DNA of 64,000 nucleotides from Amaranthus tricolor (taxonomy: Eukaryota; Streptophyta; Magnoliopsida; Caryophyllales; Amaranthaceae). Position numbers and translations under genes: made by a program. Shown one piece after another: positions 25,701 to 37,190 of this stretch (positions within the stretch are counted from its first letter, which is position 1; each line of letters starts with the position of its first letter). The stretch is taken from contig NC_080048.1 in the NCBI RefSeq assembly GCF_026212465.1, positions 37,600,375 to 37,664,374 on the forward strand, given 5' to 3'. The notes under the pieces were generated by a model. The model searched no databases and was not told the DNA's origin. It saw only the letters and a program-made list of their open reading frames with translations.

Positions 25701-28417
25701 TGTTAGGTTGTTTGGATAGGAGAAAAGGAAGGGAAAGAAAGGAGAGAGATTTGGAGGGATGAAGAATCCCTTGTTTAGATAACAAAATGGGAGGAAGGGA
25801 TTTGGAGGGATGCAGTGAATAATTTTTGTTAAAGTCTCAATTTCATCAAAGTTGGAAAGATTTGGGGGAAGTTCTCATCTCCTTTTCTCGACCTTTGCTT
25901 CCCTTCCAAACAAACAGGAGTTACTTTCATTTCATTTCTCTTCCCTTCCCCTTTCTTTCCTTTTCTCTCCAAAATTGTTTTCCAAACATAGTGTTAAGGT
26001 TCATTGTGTTTTATCTTTTCATGCTCTTTGTGCTGTGTAGAGATTTAATTTAGCTTCTATCAAAAGTGTATTCTTGTTACACCTTGGAGAAAAAGTGATT
26101 ACTTATGGCATCTAAAATAGTACTTGAGATCTAAATGTGGTCTCCTCATATATTGAAGTACTCTATTCCTCAATTTTTTACTTAAATTCCTCATATTACC
26201 ATAAGAAAAATACGTAAAATACCATATACTGACAGCTTCGTACCCCTTTTTCTCATTCTCATCTCCCCCTATATCTTACTATAACTTATGGTAATGGTTG
26301 TGATGTTGCGGACACAACACCTCACGATGTTATGATTTGTTTCTCAGACATGTGACTTGTTAACTTTAAAATATCCATATTTTACCATTAATTCAAAAAT
26401 ATATTTTCTAGAACATATATTTCATTTAGCATATGAGAGACTTTTTAGAATTTAATACATAAAAAAATGATTATAATGGCTAATATTCTGGAATGATTAA
26501 AATGGTTGTTACTCCATGATCTAAATCACGGGTTACGTAATGGAGTTTCGTAGGGTAAGCTCAAAAAAGTTGTTCCGATTGACTTTTATAGTAAATGTCG
26601 TTTACAACTTTCCGACTTCACACTAATAAGTCGTGCACATGACGAGTCATTTTACTATAGTCCATTATAATTTAGAACCAAAGAATTATAATTTTTTGTT
26701 TCCTTCAAGATTGGACAATTGGTAAAATCTTGGTTATTAACAAATCTCCTCTTGGTTTGCAGGTTTTTCAGAATCGGATCAATTATATTAGCACTGCATG
26801 ATGCGAGTGATGTTTTTATGGAAGCTGCTAAAGTTTTTAAATATTCGAATAAAGAGCTTGCAGCAAGTGTATTCTTTGGTTTTTTTGCTCTTTCATGGCT
26901 CTTGTTACGGCTCATATTCTATCCTTTCTGGGTGATAAGCGCTTCCAGGTTAGTTGTGTGAAAGTGTTTTATGTCACCTTGGTTAAAACATCGACATTTT
27001 ATATAACGCCTGGTTTTATTGCAGCTATGATCTCCAATTTTGCTTGAAGCTTTCAGACCCATATCATAGGGCTCTCTACTATGTCTTCAACACCATGTTG
27101 ATCATGCTGCTTGTTTTCCATGTGTACTGGTGGATACTCATATGCTCAATGATAATGCGGCAGCTGAAAAATAAAGGAAAAGTTGGCGAAGACATAAGAT
27201 CAGGTAACTCCCCTCCCCTTAACAAAACATCAGTTTGTGTGTTCTGATACATTTGTTATTGGGCTTGTACACAATAAGACTAGCATAAGAGGAGAGTTGA
27301 CTGGATACAAACTATATGAGGTTCCATCCTAAAACCAACTAATAATAGGAGGAGTAGCCCATCAAGCTTATATGTTACTCAATCTCTCTATAATCTTTCG
27401 ATGTGTGATCACATGTGGGTTATTTTTCCAACATGTTGGACCATATGTTTGATATGTGAAAAAGGAAAATGAAGCCATAGTCTGAAAGTGTAGAATATTT
27501 GTTAGACTTGCTTCTTGTTGCTGGTGTGAGCTCTATGCTTCCGTTCTGTTCTTGGCAATTTTTTTGTGCGATTGGAGTTTATAGCAAGAGGTAGCAGGCT
27601 AGTGTGTGACGCATTTCGTAGTATCCATTTTGTTTTTGAAGTGTTCTAGCTGTTGTTTTTGGGGCGAGTTTTTTGTTATACTCCCTCTAGGCTCTATCCT
27701 TCTCAATTAGTAACACTTTCCATTTTAGTTCGTAATTTGTTCCACTGATTTTGTACTATTTTTTTTTTTGGCAATAGTTCCACTCTCCTATAGGTATTCA
27801 TTCGGGTTATTGGGTCATTTTCGAGTCAGGTGTTTTGGGTCAGTTCAAATTCGGGTCTTGTGTCCACATCGGCTTTTACATAGTCAAATCGAATTCGGTT
27901 ACAATGTCGGTTGAATATAGGGTCATCGAGTCTGTTTTGAACACCTTCTACAGTCTACACTTTTCTTTTAATCTCATCCACAAACTGATTATTTCTCACC
28001 ATCTTAATCACTCATTTTATCATCAACTTTGTTATTTGTCTTATTCTCTGACTTAATTTTCATTTCCACTAATTTTCACCAAAAAAGCACATGTTGCTAA
28101 TTGAGAGTGACAAATGGAGTAGCAGTTAAAACTTATATTGTTGACGGGGTAGGTCAAGTGCTAGCCTTCATAATTTTAGTGAATGTTTTGTTTTAGCACA
28201 ATACTTTCATTTGTTTAAAATTCGTAAACACAATATAACCTTAACATTGCTCCTTTAGCAAGGTAACCTATTTGACAAGGTTTCGAGTGATTGGGAAGCT
28301 TGCTCTTCGGCTAACTTTGTGACTCGACTTTCTTTCAAGTCTTATTTTCCATCCCTTTATTTTACCTACAAAATAAGATGCCTTTTTTTTGCCATTGCAG
28401 ATTCAGATGACGATTAG
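22721..28417 (+). CDS. LOH2: Ceramide synthase, LAG1/LOH2 type
   Basis: ER membrane enzyme that acylates sphingoid bases; LOH2-type enzymes in Arabidopsis prefer C16 acyl-CoA. Coding exons: 22721-22837, 23388-23599, 24426-24581, 26763-26948, 27025-27203, 28401-28417; 288 residues, phases consistent. The ATG at 22721 is preceded by in-frame stops, supporting this start. The TLC domain fills most of the protein. A first membrane span is at about residues 16-34. The Lag1 motif has the His pair at 147-148 (MSHHVIT) and the HDASD segment at 174-178 with its two Asp residues. The tail is GEDIRSDSDDD, matching the acidic end of LOH2 proteins rather than LOH1/LOH3. Introns 3 and 5 carry MITEs. The last coding exon is only 17 nt. 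Confidence 0.93.
25400..25702. mobile_element. Tourist-like MITE, copy 3 (left member of tandem pair)
   Basis: GGGTGTGTTTG start, CCAAACATAGTG end, preceded by TTA (25397-25399) and followed by TTA (25703-25705), the target size of PIF/Harbinger elements. In ceramide synthase intron 3. Confidence 0.82.
25706..25993. mobile_element. Tourist-like MITE, copy 4 (right member of tandem pair)
   Basis: GGTTGTTTGGATAGG start, CCAAACATAGTG end, followed by TTA (25994-25996). It abuts copy 3 with a single shared TTA. The two are similar along their whole length, including the phrases AACAAAATGGGAGG and TTTGGAGGGATGC. Confidence 0.82.
27681..28119. mobile_element. Stowaway-like MITE with internal insertion
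   Basis: Ends CTCCCTCTAGGC and (reverse complement) CTCCATTTGTCACTCTC, with TA on both outer sides (27679-27680 and 28120-28121). Both arms contain CTCAATTAG. The centre (about 27784-27960) has GGGTTATTGGGTC-type sequence resembling an inserted hAT relic. In ceramide synthase intron 5. Confidence 0.65.
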
Positions 28418-28870
28418 TGGAGGATTTTATGAGTTTCGATCTTGAAAATTTCTTGGGTACAAAAACATTTAGAAGAATGTTGCATATTTTAAGTGCTTCA
28501 AATGGATAGATTTTTGCTGTACAAAAACAGGTTCTCTTGTATAATTGTTCTTTGGAGCATTACATCAATTAGATTCCATATAATGGTGAACAGCAGCAAT
28601 TAAGTATCAGTTTTGGTGTGCATGGAGCTGCCCGAAAAACCATTGAACGCGTTATCGTAAACACTCGTCTCGTCAATCTTCGAAAGATTTTGATATTTTT
28701 GTAGTTGCGTCATTGTGGCGGCTGTGCACATACATGCCAGTCGTATACATACTTTCCGTTATGTTAAAAGCATTTCTCGTTGAGTTTTGAGTTACGATTT
28801 TGTGTGAGTACATATCTCTTTCTAACTCAAGCCGAGCTCAAATAAAGGAACTGTTCTTTGTACTAGAAGG
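28418..28870 (+). other. Ceramide synthase 3' untranslated region
   Basis: Follows the TAG at 28417. T-rich with several possible poly(A) signals, e.g. AATAAAGG near 28841. The exact end cannot be set from sequence alone. Confidence 0.45.
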
Positions 28871-31800
28871 ACGGATAAGGGATAGGGGGCACTACGAGCC
28901 TCCGGGCAGTTGTGCGGGCACCTTGCACAACTCTAATCATTGCTATCCTCTTAGGGTTTGGTCTTGAAGGAACTTTGGTCTCAACCGAATTTCATGGATT
29001 ATCAAAGGAAGAATTTAAAGGTGGTTTTTTATTAAAATTAATAAAAGATTAGATTTTTTAAATCGGATCACCCAAAAGGAAAACTTTTTGAAATCGCAAA
29101 TATTTTCATTATATCATATTTTTGAACTTTACAAATTTAAGGAGTTCAACTAAAAAAATTAATTCATCACCGTTTGCCAATAAAATTACTTCTTTCTAAA
29201 TTTGGTAATAAAACTTACTGTGGAAGACTTTATGTCATGTCTAGACTTATACAATCCATCTAGTAGTCGATATAAGATGGTGGCAAAATCTCATGATATA
29301 ATTAAAGGTTATGCTTGTTCTATTTCAATTATCTCATTTTTTTTTTGTAAAGTTCTATTTAATGCATTATCGTTTGGAGATATGGTATTAGAAGGTGATG
29401 AAAAACTGTGAATATTTTTTTTATAATTAACTTTTCATTAAAACTTCTCGAGACGAGAGACTCTTTTGCTGCGCTTTTTTTTTATGGGTATGAGTTGCCG
29501 CCTTCTTTTCTTCTTTAGACCCTGTTTATGTTTTCTATGGGCGAGATACACTGGGTTTAATGATGATAAATTTTTCACTAAATCACTCTTATTACTACCA
29601 TTTAGTACGAATAACCAATTGAGATTATAGTGTTTGTTTTGTATTAGACTAATACATTATATACACTAATACAAACTTCATTTGAAACACACAGTAGTTA
29701 TAGTTAAACAACAGTCCACCAAACAAGAAGATAGGAGTACAATATCCAAAGAAAATACCCCACCTATTTTAATCAAATACCCCACTTATTTAATTAAAAT
29801 TATAAAAAGTTAATTTTAATAATATTTACACTGAAATAAATCAAATAAAATCTTACTTAACTATAATTTAAATTTATAAATTGACAATAAAATACAAATT
29901 AATCAAGAATAATTAGTGAATAATGTCAAAAAGCAATAGAAAAGATTTGATTGCAAGATGTGAACTTTGTCTTGGTCTTTAGAGACATCCACCTCAGCTT
30001 CCATACTATTATGCATTATTCATGCATATGGAGTGTATTTTGCAACATTCACAACATACATTATTATGCCTAAAGATGCTCTACCCATTAAATGTGAACT
30101 TCCAACCAATCATAAATTTGATACTCATCACATCAATAATTTTACTCACTATTTATTGGTCATTTTTTTTAATATTATTTCATTTGATAGTATCTATATA
30201 TTTAATAGTAGAAAAATTGAAGAAATAAATTATATATATTGGAGCATTTAACCCTACAAAATGTTTATGTATTGTATTTATTAGTACTTTAGCAATAGAA
30301 AAGTATGTGTTTGTTATTAATAAAAAATCACGATTTTTATATTTTTGAATTTTTTTAAATAGAAAGTGATTAGTACTTTAGCAATACAAAAGTATGTGTT
30401 TATTATTAATAAAAACGACTTTTTATAGAAAATTAATATTTTATTACTTTATAACAAAATAGTTCAACCAAAAATGTAAAAAAGTAAATATAAAAAAATA
30501 ATTTTAAAAATTAATGATGCAAAAATCCTAAAAACATTGAAATTTTGTGATGCTTTGTAGTACTTTTTTATTTTCAATAAATTTTCATTTTCAATAAGCC
30601 AAAAGCGTAGTAAAGTTATGACTGACATTATCTTAAGGTTTTGGAAGATTTTATTTTTTTTTAAATTGATATTAACTATCAAATATTTTGTTCGTTTGCT
30701 GTTAATAATCTCACATTTAAATTATTTTCTGGTAATTCAACATTTACCCTTAGTTCATTGGGAATAATCCACTTTTTGTTTTAGTTTGCTTGCAACATTC
30801 GCTATTATTAGTTTATTACCTATTATTTGTAATAAGGTATGTTGTGGGCAAATATTTGATAAAGATTGGATTATTAGAAAATAATCTAAAGGTGAAATTA
30901 TTTACAGTGAATGGGTGAAATGTTAAATTATTAATGCCAATTTTTTTTTAGAAGATGACTCTTCATTATCTTCCTGGATATGATGTAAGCATTTTTTACT
31001 TTAATAATAGTTATATGAATGCTATAATTCGTAAAGCAAATTCAATGAACCAAAGAGTTGTAAACAAATGAAACAAAATGTGTGTATGACCATGTAGTGA
31101 AAAGATTTGCATCATCATTATCGAACTCGGTATATTTCGCGTATAAGAGTTACAATTAAGGTTTGGAAAGGGAATAAAGGTAAAAAAATCATACACATAA
31201 AGAGAATGTAAAAATGGCCCATGTAGGTCATGTATGAGTAACATAGATATCATGATTGATGATCATTGATCAACAACCCCATGATTACCTGATAATTCAT
31301 ATGTAAAGATTTGTATGGTCAAGTAAATCCCACGATCAAGTAAATATAGTTGACTTTGTTACTATTAATTAAGTAAAATTAACTTTTATATTATCGCTAA
31401 TCTATAAGTTAAAAAAATATAGTCATACGAGATCTTCTCTCGATTTAAAGTTTATTAATTTTGAGTTTTCATAATTTTTCGATATATAAAATTATAGATA
31501 TTAATGATTGAATTAGTACAATAGAGTGTGAAAAAGCAAATGATACAAGTAAATAAGAACACAGAAAATATATAAAATAAAAGTAAATAAAGTAAATAAT
31601 AATGCTAAAAAACAAATAAAATATTTATTGAGAATAAAAAAGTTAAAAAAAAGATGCAGCAGTCTCAATAAGATATCAATTGATTACTTGTATATGACAA
31701 CACATAACTCAAGTAAACATTTACTCATTAGTCATCACAAACATAGTACATTTAGTATAATAATAAATAAATAAACTACTCTATTTTTGATGATTAATCA

Positions 31801-31881
31801 AAACCATAAAAGAAATAAACCATTTCTTCTATATAAATCAAAATATTATTAAATAAGAATTTTTATTATACATAAATAATT
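28871..31881. other. Spacer between ceramide synthase and Dof genes
   Basis: AT-rich, no supported gene. Contains a dispersed-repeat copy at about 29445-29570 (see separate entry) and an 89-bp-period duplication at 30282-30430 (TAGTACTTTAGCAATA appears at 30282 and 30371). The rest shows nothing I can name. Confidence 0.5.
29445..29570 (+). repeat. Dispersed repeat with GGGATACACTG...TGATGATG end, copy 1
   Basis: CTCGAGACGAGAGACTC, GGGTATGAGTTGCCG and GGCGAGATACACTGGG occur in the same order as in 37048-37190. The TGATGATG end is typical of a non-LTR 3' tail, but the class is not certain. Confidence 0.55.
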
Positions 31882-32451
31882 TTACTGAAATTTAGAACCT
31901 GGTGTGTGAATAGCAAGATCAGGCCATCCATTATTAGTACCATTCCAAAAAGATTGATCACCACCACCCAAAATCAACCCTTCTGATGTTGAACCATTAT
32001 TCTCATGTAACAACTCCAAACCCAGATTCAGATCCGATCCATTACCCTGACCCGTTTTCAACCCATTTAAGCCCATATCCTCTAGTATCATATTACCAAA
32101 TTGCCCTTCTGATACCATACTGATACCCACCACCCCGCTTCCTTTTGGCTTTGCCAAGTTCAGATCCGGACCCGGATCCGTAGAAGAACGCTGTTTTGAA
32201 GAGGTACGTTTGGTGATTTTGCGGGTACCACCACCGATAGGAATGTTCCTAAGAGAACCACCTTTAGTCCAATATCTTTTGCAATTTTTACAATAATGGC
32301 GAGGTTGAGAAAGATTATAGTTATTGTAATAGCAGAATTTGGTATTATTTGAATCACATCTTGGGCATTTTAGTTGTTCTTGTTCTGGAAATTCTGGAAA
32401 TTCTGGTTGTTTTAGTTGTGGAAATACTAATAATGATGATGGATCTTGCAT
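31882..32451 (-). CDS. Dof zinc-finger transcription factor
   Basis: Intronless 189-residue protein. The Dof domain (about residues 27-78) has the four zinc ligands in the pattern CPRC...CKNC, with the DNA-contacting segment RYWTKGG. It is followed by the basic stretch [11 protein letters not shown] and KRTSSK, a likely nuclear signal. Dof proteins bind AAAG sites in promoters. The short N-terminus beginning MQDPSS and the [10 protein letters not shown] entry resemble the Dof3.1/Dof2.5 group; I do not assign an ortholog. The C-terminal half is Gly/Asn-rich, as usual for activators of this family, and unusually short. The start is the first ATG in frame, 24-27 residues before the domain as in relatives. 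Upstream lies a tandem-repeat array. Confidence 0.95.
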   Translation of the reverse strand: MQDPSSLLVFPQLKQPEFPEFPEQEQLKCPRCDSNNTKFCYYNNYNLSQPRHYCKNCKRYWTKGGSLRNIPIGGGTRKITKRTSSKQRSSTDPGPDLNLAKPKGSGVVGISMVSEGQFGNMILEDMGLNGLKTGQGNGSDLNLGLELLHENNGSTSEGLILGGGDQSFWNGTNNGWPDLAIHTPGSKFQ

Positions 32452-32550
32452 TTTTTAATGGGTTTTTTGTTTTCTAGAAAAAGATTGAATTTTGAAGTGT
32501 GATGTGGAAAAAAGAGCAAGTAAAACTTGTTTTTCTACCTATAAAATGAT

Positions 32551-32930
32551 ACACAACTAAGTTTCTAAAAGAGATTTTGATGATAGTTAAGATACCACAC
32601 AACTAGTTGTTAAAGGATTTTGAAGATAGCAAACAAATACCAGCACAACTAGACACTTAACAGATATTCACACAACTAAGTTGTTAAATAGAGTAAATAG
32701 ATACCCACATAACTAGATTGTTAGAGATTTTGAAGACAGCTAACAAATACTCGCACAACTAAACGGTTAACAGATACTCACACAACTAAGTTGTTAAATA
32801 GAGTACATAGATACCCACATAACTAGATTGTTAGAGATTTTGAAGACAACTAACAAATACCCGCACAACTAGAAAGTTAACAAATACCAACACAACTAAG
32901 TTGTGAAGAGATTTTGAAGTACAATTTTGT
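32551..32930. repeat. 110-bp tandem repeat upstream of the Dof gene
   Basis: CACAACTAAGTTGTTAAATA recurs at 32671 and 32781, exactly 110 bp apart, and CACAACTAAGTTGTGAAG at 32891 gives the start of a third unit. A more diverged unit precedes at 32551. Each unit holds several CACAACTAG/CACAACTAAG words and a GAGATTTTGAAGA phrase. It lies 100-480 bp upstream of the start codon, in the promoter or 5' UTR. Confidence 0.9.
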
Positions 32931-35900
32931 AAGGTAATAGTAGAATGAAAAGGGGTTTGTACAACTATTTTATAGGTTTATATAGCCCAATAAAGTGTTG
33001 AGAAATAATACAATAATTGAAGCAATAAAATTGTTAATTTTTTTAGAATTTTCAGGTGGGTTCTTTGGATGATGGGTTTAAGAAGGAAGAGGAAAATGGA
33101 GAGAAAAGTGGGGAAAAAGGAGAAGATATTTGGAAGAGAGATGATGAGTATAGCCTGATGTGGAAGATAGTTGTAGACAATTAGTGACTACTGACTACTT
33201 TTGACAGTTTGCTACTCACAAAGTGACAAGGGACAAGCCTACAAACACAATGTGAACTTTCATCGTTTCATAGATGTTTAAGTCCACGAATTTAGTCAAC
33301 AATTTCAACTAAATAAAATTGATGTTTGCACAAATTTTGCTTTAAGAATACGATAAATAATAGTTTTTTATGGTTTGTCATTTTAAAGTTGCTAAATAAT
33401 GCATATTAAAGTAAGTTTTTATTTGTTGTGTAGTAAGTTCAAAGAAAAAGAAAAAATAATTAGATCAAAGACATAAAAGTATGAAGAATAATTTGTAAAT
33501 AAAATAAATTAAAACTGAAAATACTAATCTAACATTTAACTTATTCGCTATGAGTAATCTTAATTTTGATTATTTTTCTAACAACTCGACATATATTATA
33601 GTATATGTTTGCCCACGCCTACCACTATTTTTTATTACATGTTATAACATGTAATTGTGTATAAAAGAAAAAAGAAAATCCGTCTCCTTTTCCACCACCT
33701 CCGCCACCCAAACCCTAAATCCTTACACATTTCAACCACCTCTCAATCGCAAACCTATTCAGTCCTCCTCCCATGCGTGAACAGTTCTCCTTTTGGAAAG
33801 GGGGAGTTGTGGTTAAGGGATGGTTGGGATGGGATTAGAGTTTAAGAAGTCGATGTTAGAGGTGTGGGGAAAGGGTCAATTTTTTTTCTAAAATATATAT
33901 GTTATTTTTCTTTTTATAATATATTTTCGGTTATCATAGGTAGCATATTATTCGGGTATGTTGTGGGCGAATATATAGCAAAATTTTGATTCCAAATTAA
34001 GAGAATTTATTCATAGCAAAAGAGTAAAATGTTAGATTATTAATGTTTATTTTTCTAAAATAAAAATATATATATATAGGTAATTATGAAGTCTTTTTAT
34101 ACACTTTTAGTTTATTAGTTCAATTGCAAGCTTTGTCTTTTGATTGGAAGTTGATTCAAGTAGTGCAAACATGTGTCAACTGTTTTTCACAAGATCATTT
34201 TTCAAACTATCATAGACTATGGTTTTGCTCCAATGAACTTATAATATTCTTGAAATTTTTTTTTTAAATAAAAAAGCTCCATAAACCGCAACAAAATAAT
34301 TCCAATCTTACATTAAGAAAAAAAAATTATACAGTTTTAGGCCTAGACCCGTACTTACAAGACCGTCTCGTTCAGTTTTAGACCTGAAGCGAAAGATTAA
34401 AAAGATCCTTAAAAACTTAATGCATAATAAATTGTATAATACTTCTTTTGTTTTGTGCTATTGATATTTTAACTATTTTATAAAAGAACTCAAATAAATC
34501 ATGATATATTGTAAAAAATATGAATTATATATATAATTTTGGGCCTTAAAAAATTTATGGCCTTAAGCGAAAACCCGTTTTATCCTTACTGATCGACGGT
34601 CATGACGGGACAGTCATGATGGGTAGATTTGGCATATAATAGAGGGAGCATCATTAGAGTAAACAACGACATAAACAGTTGACCGTTGATCAGGACATAC
34701 ACGTCAAATAGCAACCGTCCAAGTGGGTAATGGTTATTAGCGACGCTTTAGAGATGAATAGATTACGTAGCGTTGAGTTTCAGCAACCGTTAAAAAATGT
34801 CAATAATCATTATTGACTCGGCATAAGTGATTTGCATTCAAAAATTCCTAATTAATCACCGTGATTTGTGAATCACTATAAAAAAAAATAATAGAATAAA
34901 CAAAATTAAAAAAGAAAAATTTAAACAATAAATCTCTCATCCTATCAAATGCTACCACATAAAGGTGATTTGTTAACCTTATAAATAATCGTTATTTACT
35001 AAGATCTTTTCGATTTGCATCTACTTGGAACGCTTTTCAGCTGATTAGTGGCGCTTTTACAAAGTTTGCTTTTTTAAAAAAAAAATTTTAATTATTTTCC
35101 CAAGAGTAGGGTTGGCCTTGGGTTCTTATGCGCCCAGAGCGAAAGATTATTTAACAAAAATTTATTAATCCTTGCTTGTATTGTTTCATTTGGTTTTTTT
35201 GACACTATTCAAAATTCAGTTTTTAATTTGTATTTTATTTTTACTGTATAAGTGAAATCGTATTCAAGTGGAATTTTGTTTTATTTGTCTCAACGCAAAG
35301 ATTAATAATATTAATTTTTTATAAGTTCTAGTCATGCACAGTCAAATATATTAAGGTTTTAGTAATTACCTTGACAAACGTGTTCAAATTAAATGCAACA
35401 AAGTCACTCAAATAGAAGGAGTATAATGTATAGAAGGAACAATTATATGAAGTGTTTATAATTGAATTTGCGTCTACACCAAAAATTTACATACTGTTAG
35501 TTAAATCAAATGTCTCATTTGCAGATTAACCATTTTGTTGAAACAAGAAAAGATTCTACATGGGAGGGGTGGGCAAGCGAAAAAGTCATGATTTAATGAA
35601 ATTGGGTGATAGTAATAATTGGTTTTCATAAAGTCATAAGTATGAAAAAAAAAAAAAAAAAAAAGTTACCAAATGAGAAAATAGAATATTTATTGTAAAT
35701 ATGTTAAAAAAGTAAGCATGACATTAGTTAGAATACGGGATTACAATTCATTCTTACTCTTATTTTAATCAAATGTCTCACTGATTTTGCATACTTGTCG
35801 ATGCACTATTATTTTAATCCTAAGTATTTCTAATTGTGTTTGGTTAAAATTATAAAAAGTTAATAGTATTAGCTTTAAATTGAGACGAAACAAATAAGAT

Positions 35901-36555
35901 CTCACATGAACTTTGCTTATAAATTAAAAATAAAATATAAATTAAAAGCTGCTATTGAATAAATGAAAATTTTCATAGAATCGTGAATTCTACTATTTTT
36001 TTAAAAGGAAAGAAGGAGACACTTCTACCTAAAAGTACCTTGGTAAAAATAATCTTAAGGTCATGAGATGCAAACTGTAACACTAAACAAATATTAGCTA
36101 TCATTGAAGTACTTTTGATTTTGGTTTAATGAGATAAAATTATATTATTGATTAATAGTGAAAGGATAAGACACAAAACAAAAAAAAATTAAAATGTATA
36201 TGAAGTGAAGAGAAAAAATGAGTTTGAAAATTAAATTGTCAAAAGCCAATTTGTAGCATTACCTTTTTTATATTGTTATACACCATTTGAAAGAATAAAC
36301 ACTAAAATAGTTTAATCAATTGTGTCGTGCTTGGCTGCCTATGTATTGCCTTTGTTGTGTGTCGTGTTAAATTATTTCGTGCCAAGTTATGTAGTGTCAA
36401 ATTGTATTGTGCCAATTGGTGTTATCAACAGTAATGCATCGTGTAGTTTTGTGCCTTAGGCGGGCTGTTTTTAGGCAGCCTATGTGCCGGTCTAGCCAAC
36501 TTGATCTGACAGTTCCTAATAAATGGAATTTTACAAAAACTTGAACGTCACCGTC

Positions 36556-36726
36556 AATTTGGGCCGGTCCTATTCGCGCGTGTAGTAACATTTTAATTTT
36601 CTGGGCATTTATCATCAATTTTGAAAATTAATATCTTTAAGATCAAAATGGAAAATGCCCAAAAAATAAAAAAAAATATTTAAATTATTACACGCGCAAA
36701 TTAGGCGGCCCAAATTTATTTCTATT
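36556..36726. repeat. Inverted repeat with GC-rich ends
   Basis: Left arm AATTTGGGCCGGTCCTATT then GCGCGTGTAGTAA; the right arm reverse complement reads AATTTGGGCCGCCTAATTT then GCGCGTGTAATAA. Between them is a smaller TGGGCATT/AATGCCCA pair. Total about 170 bp; probably a MITE or foldback. The surroundings are very AT-rich. Confidence 0.65.
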
Positions 36727-37047
36727 TACTTTGCACCTTTACCTTTTTAGCAATATTTCCACTCACTTATCATTAATTTCATTCGCAATTTTTCTTCTCA
36801 TTTTATCTCGTCCCATATCTTCTTCCATCTATTTACATTTTTTTTAATTCTTCAACTATAAATTAATATTACACCTAATAAATTAGGTGCTATCCATACA
36901 AAAGTATAACTTTTAAGATGGTAGACTCCCTTAAATCATTTTATCTTTATTAGTTTTTTGTTTTCTTTTATTTTATAGTTGGTTCTACTTATTTATTTTA
37001 TTTATATGCATTCATTTTATTTTTCCCATATAGCTACGTCCTCTTAT

Positions 37048-37190
37048 CTCTCTCAAGTTGGGGGACTCTTTTGGCCGCGCTCTCCTTTATAGGTATGACT
37101 TATGAGTTGTCGCCGATCCTTTCCTCCCCAAATTTTATCCATAATTTTTTCTATGAGCGGGATACACTGAATATGATGATGGTGAAGACT
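37048..37190 (+). repeat. Dispersed repeat with GGGATACACTG...TGATGATG end, copy 2
   Basis: Better preserved than 29445-29570: GACTCTTTTGGCCGCGCTC, GGTATGACTTATGAGTTG, TCCTTTCCTCCCC and GAGCGGGATACACTGAATATG. Both copies end in a TGATGATG-type tract. Confidence 0.55.

Noticed and set aside
29967..30251. 94-residue plus-strand frame in the spacer
   Set aside because: AT-rich composition, a hydrophobic low-complexity translation and no relatives I recognise; likely chance.
33657..33845. Short plus-strand frame with Ser/Pro-rich translation
   Set aside because: No homology I recognise, no promoter or splice signals, and it lies in pyrimidine-rich low-complexity DNA.
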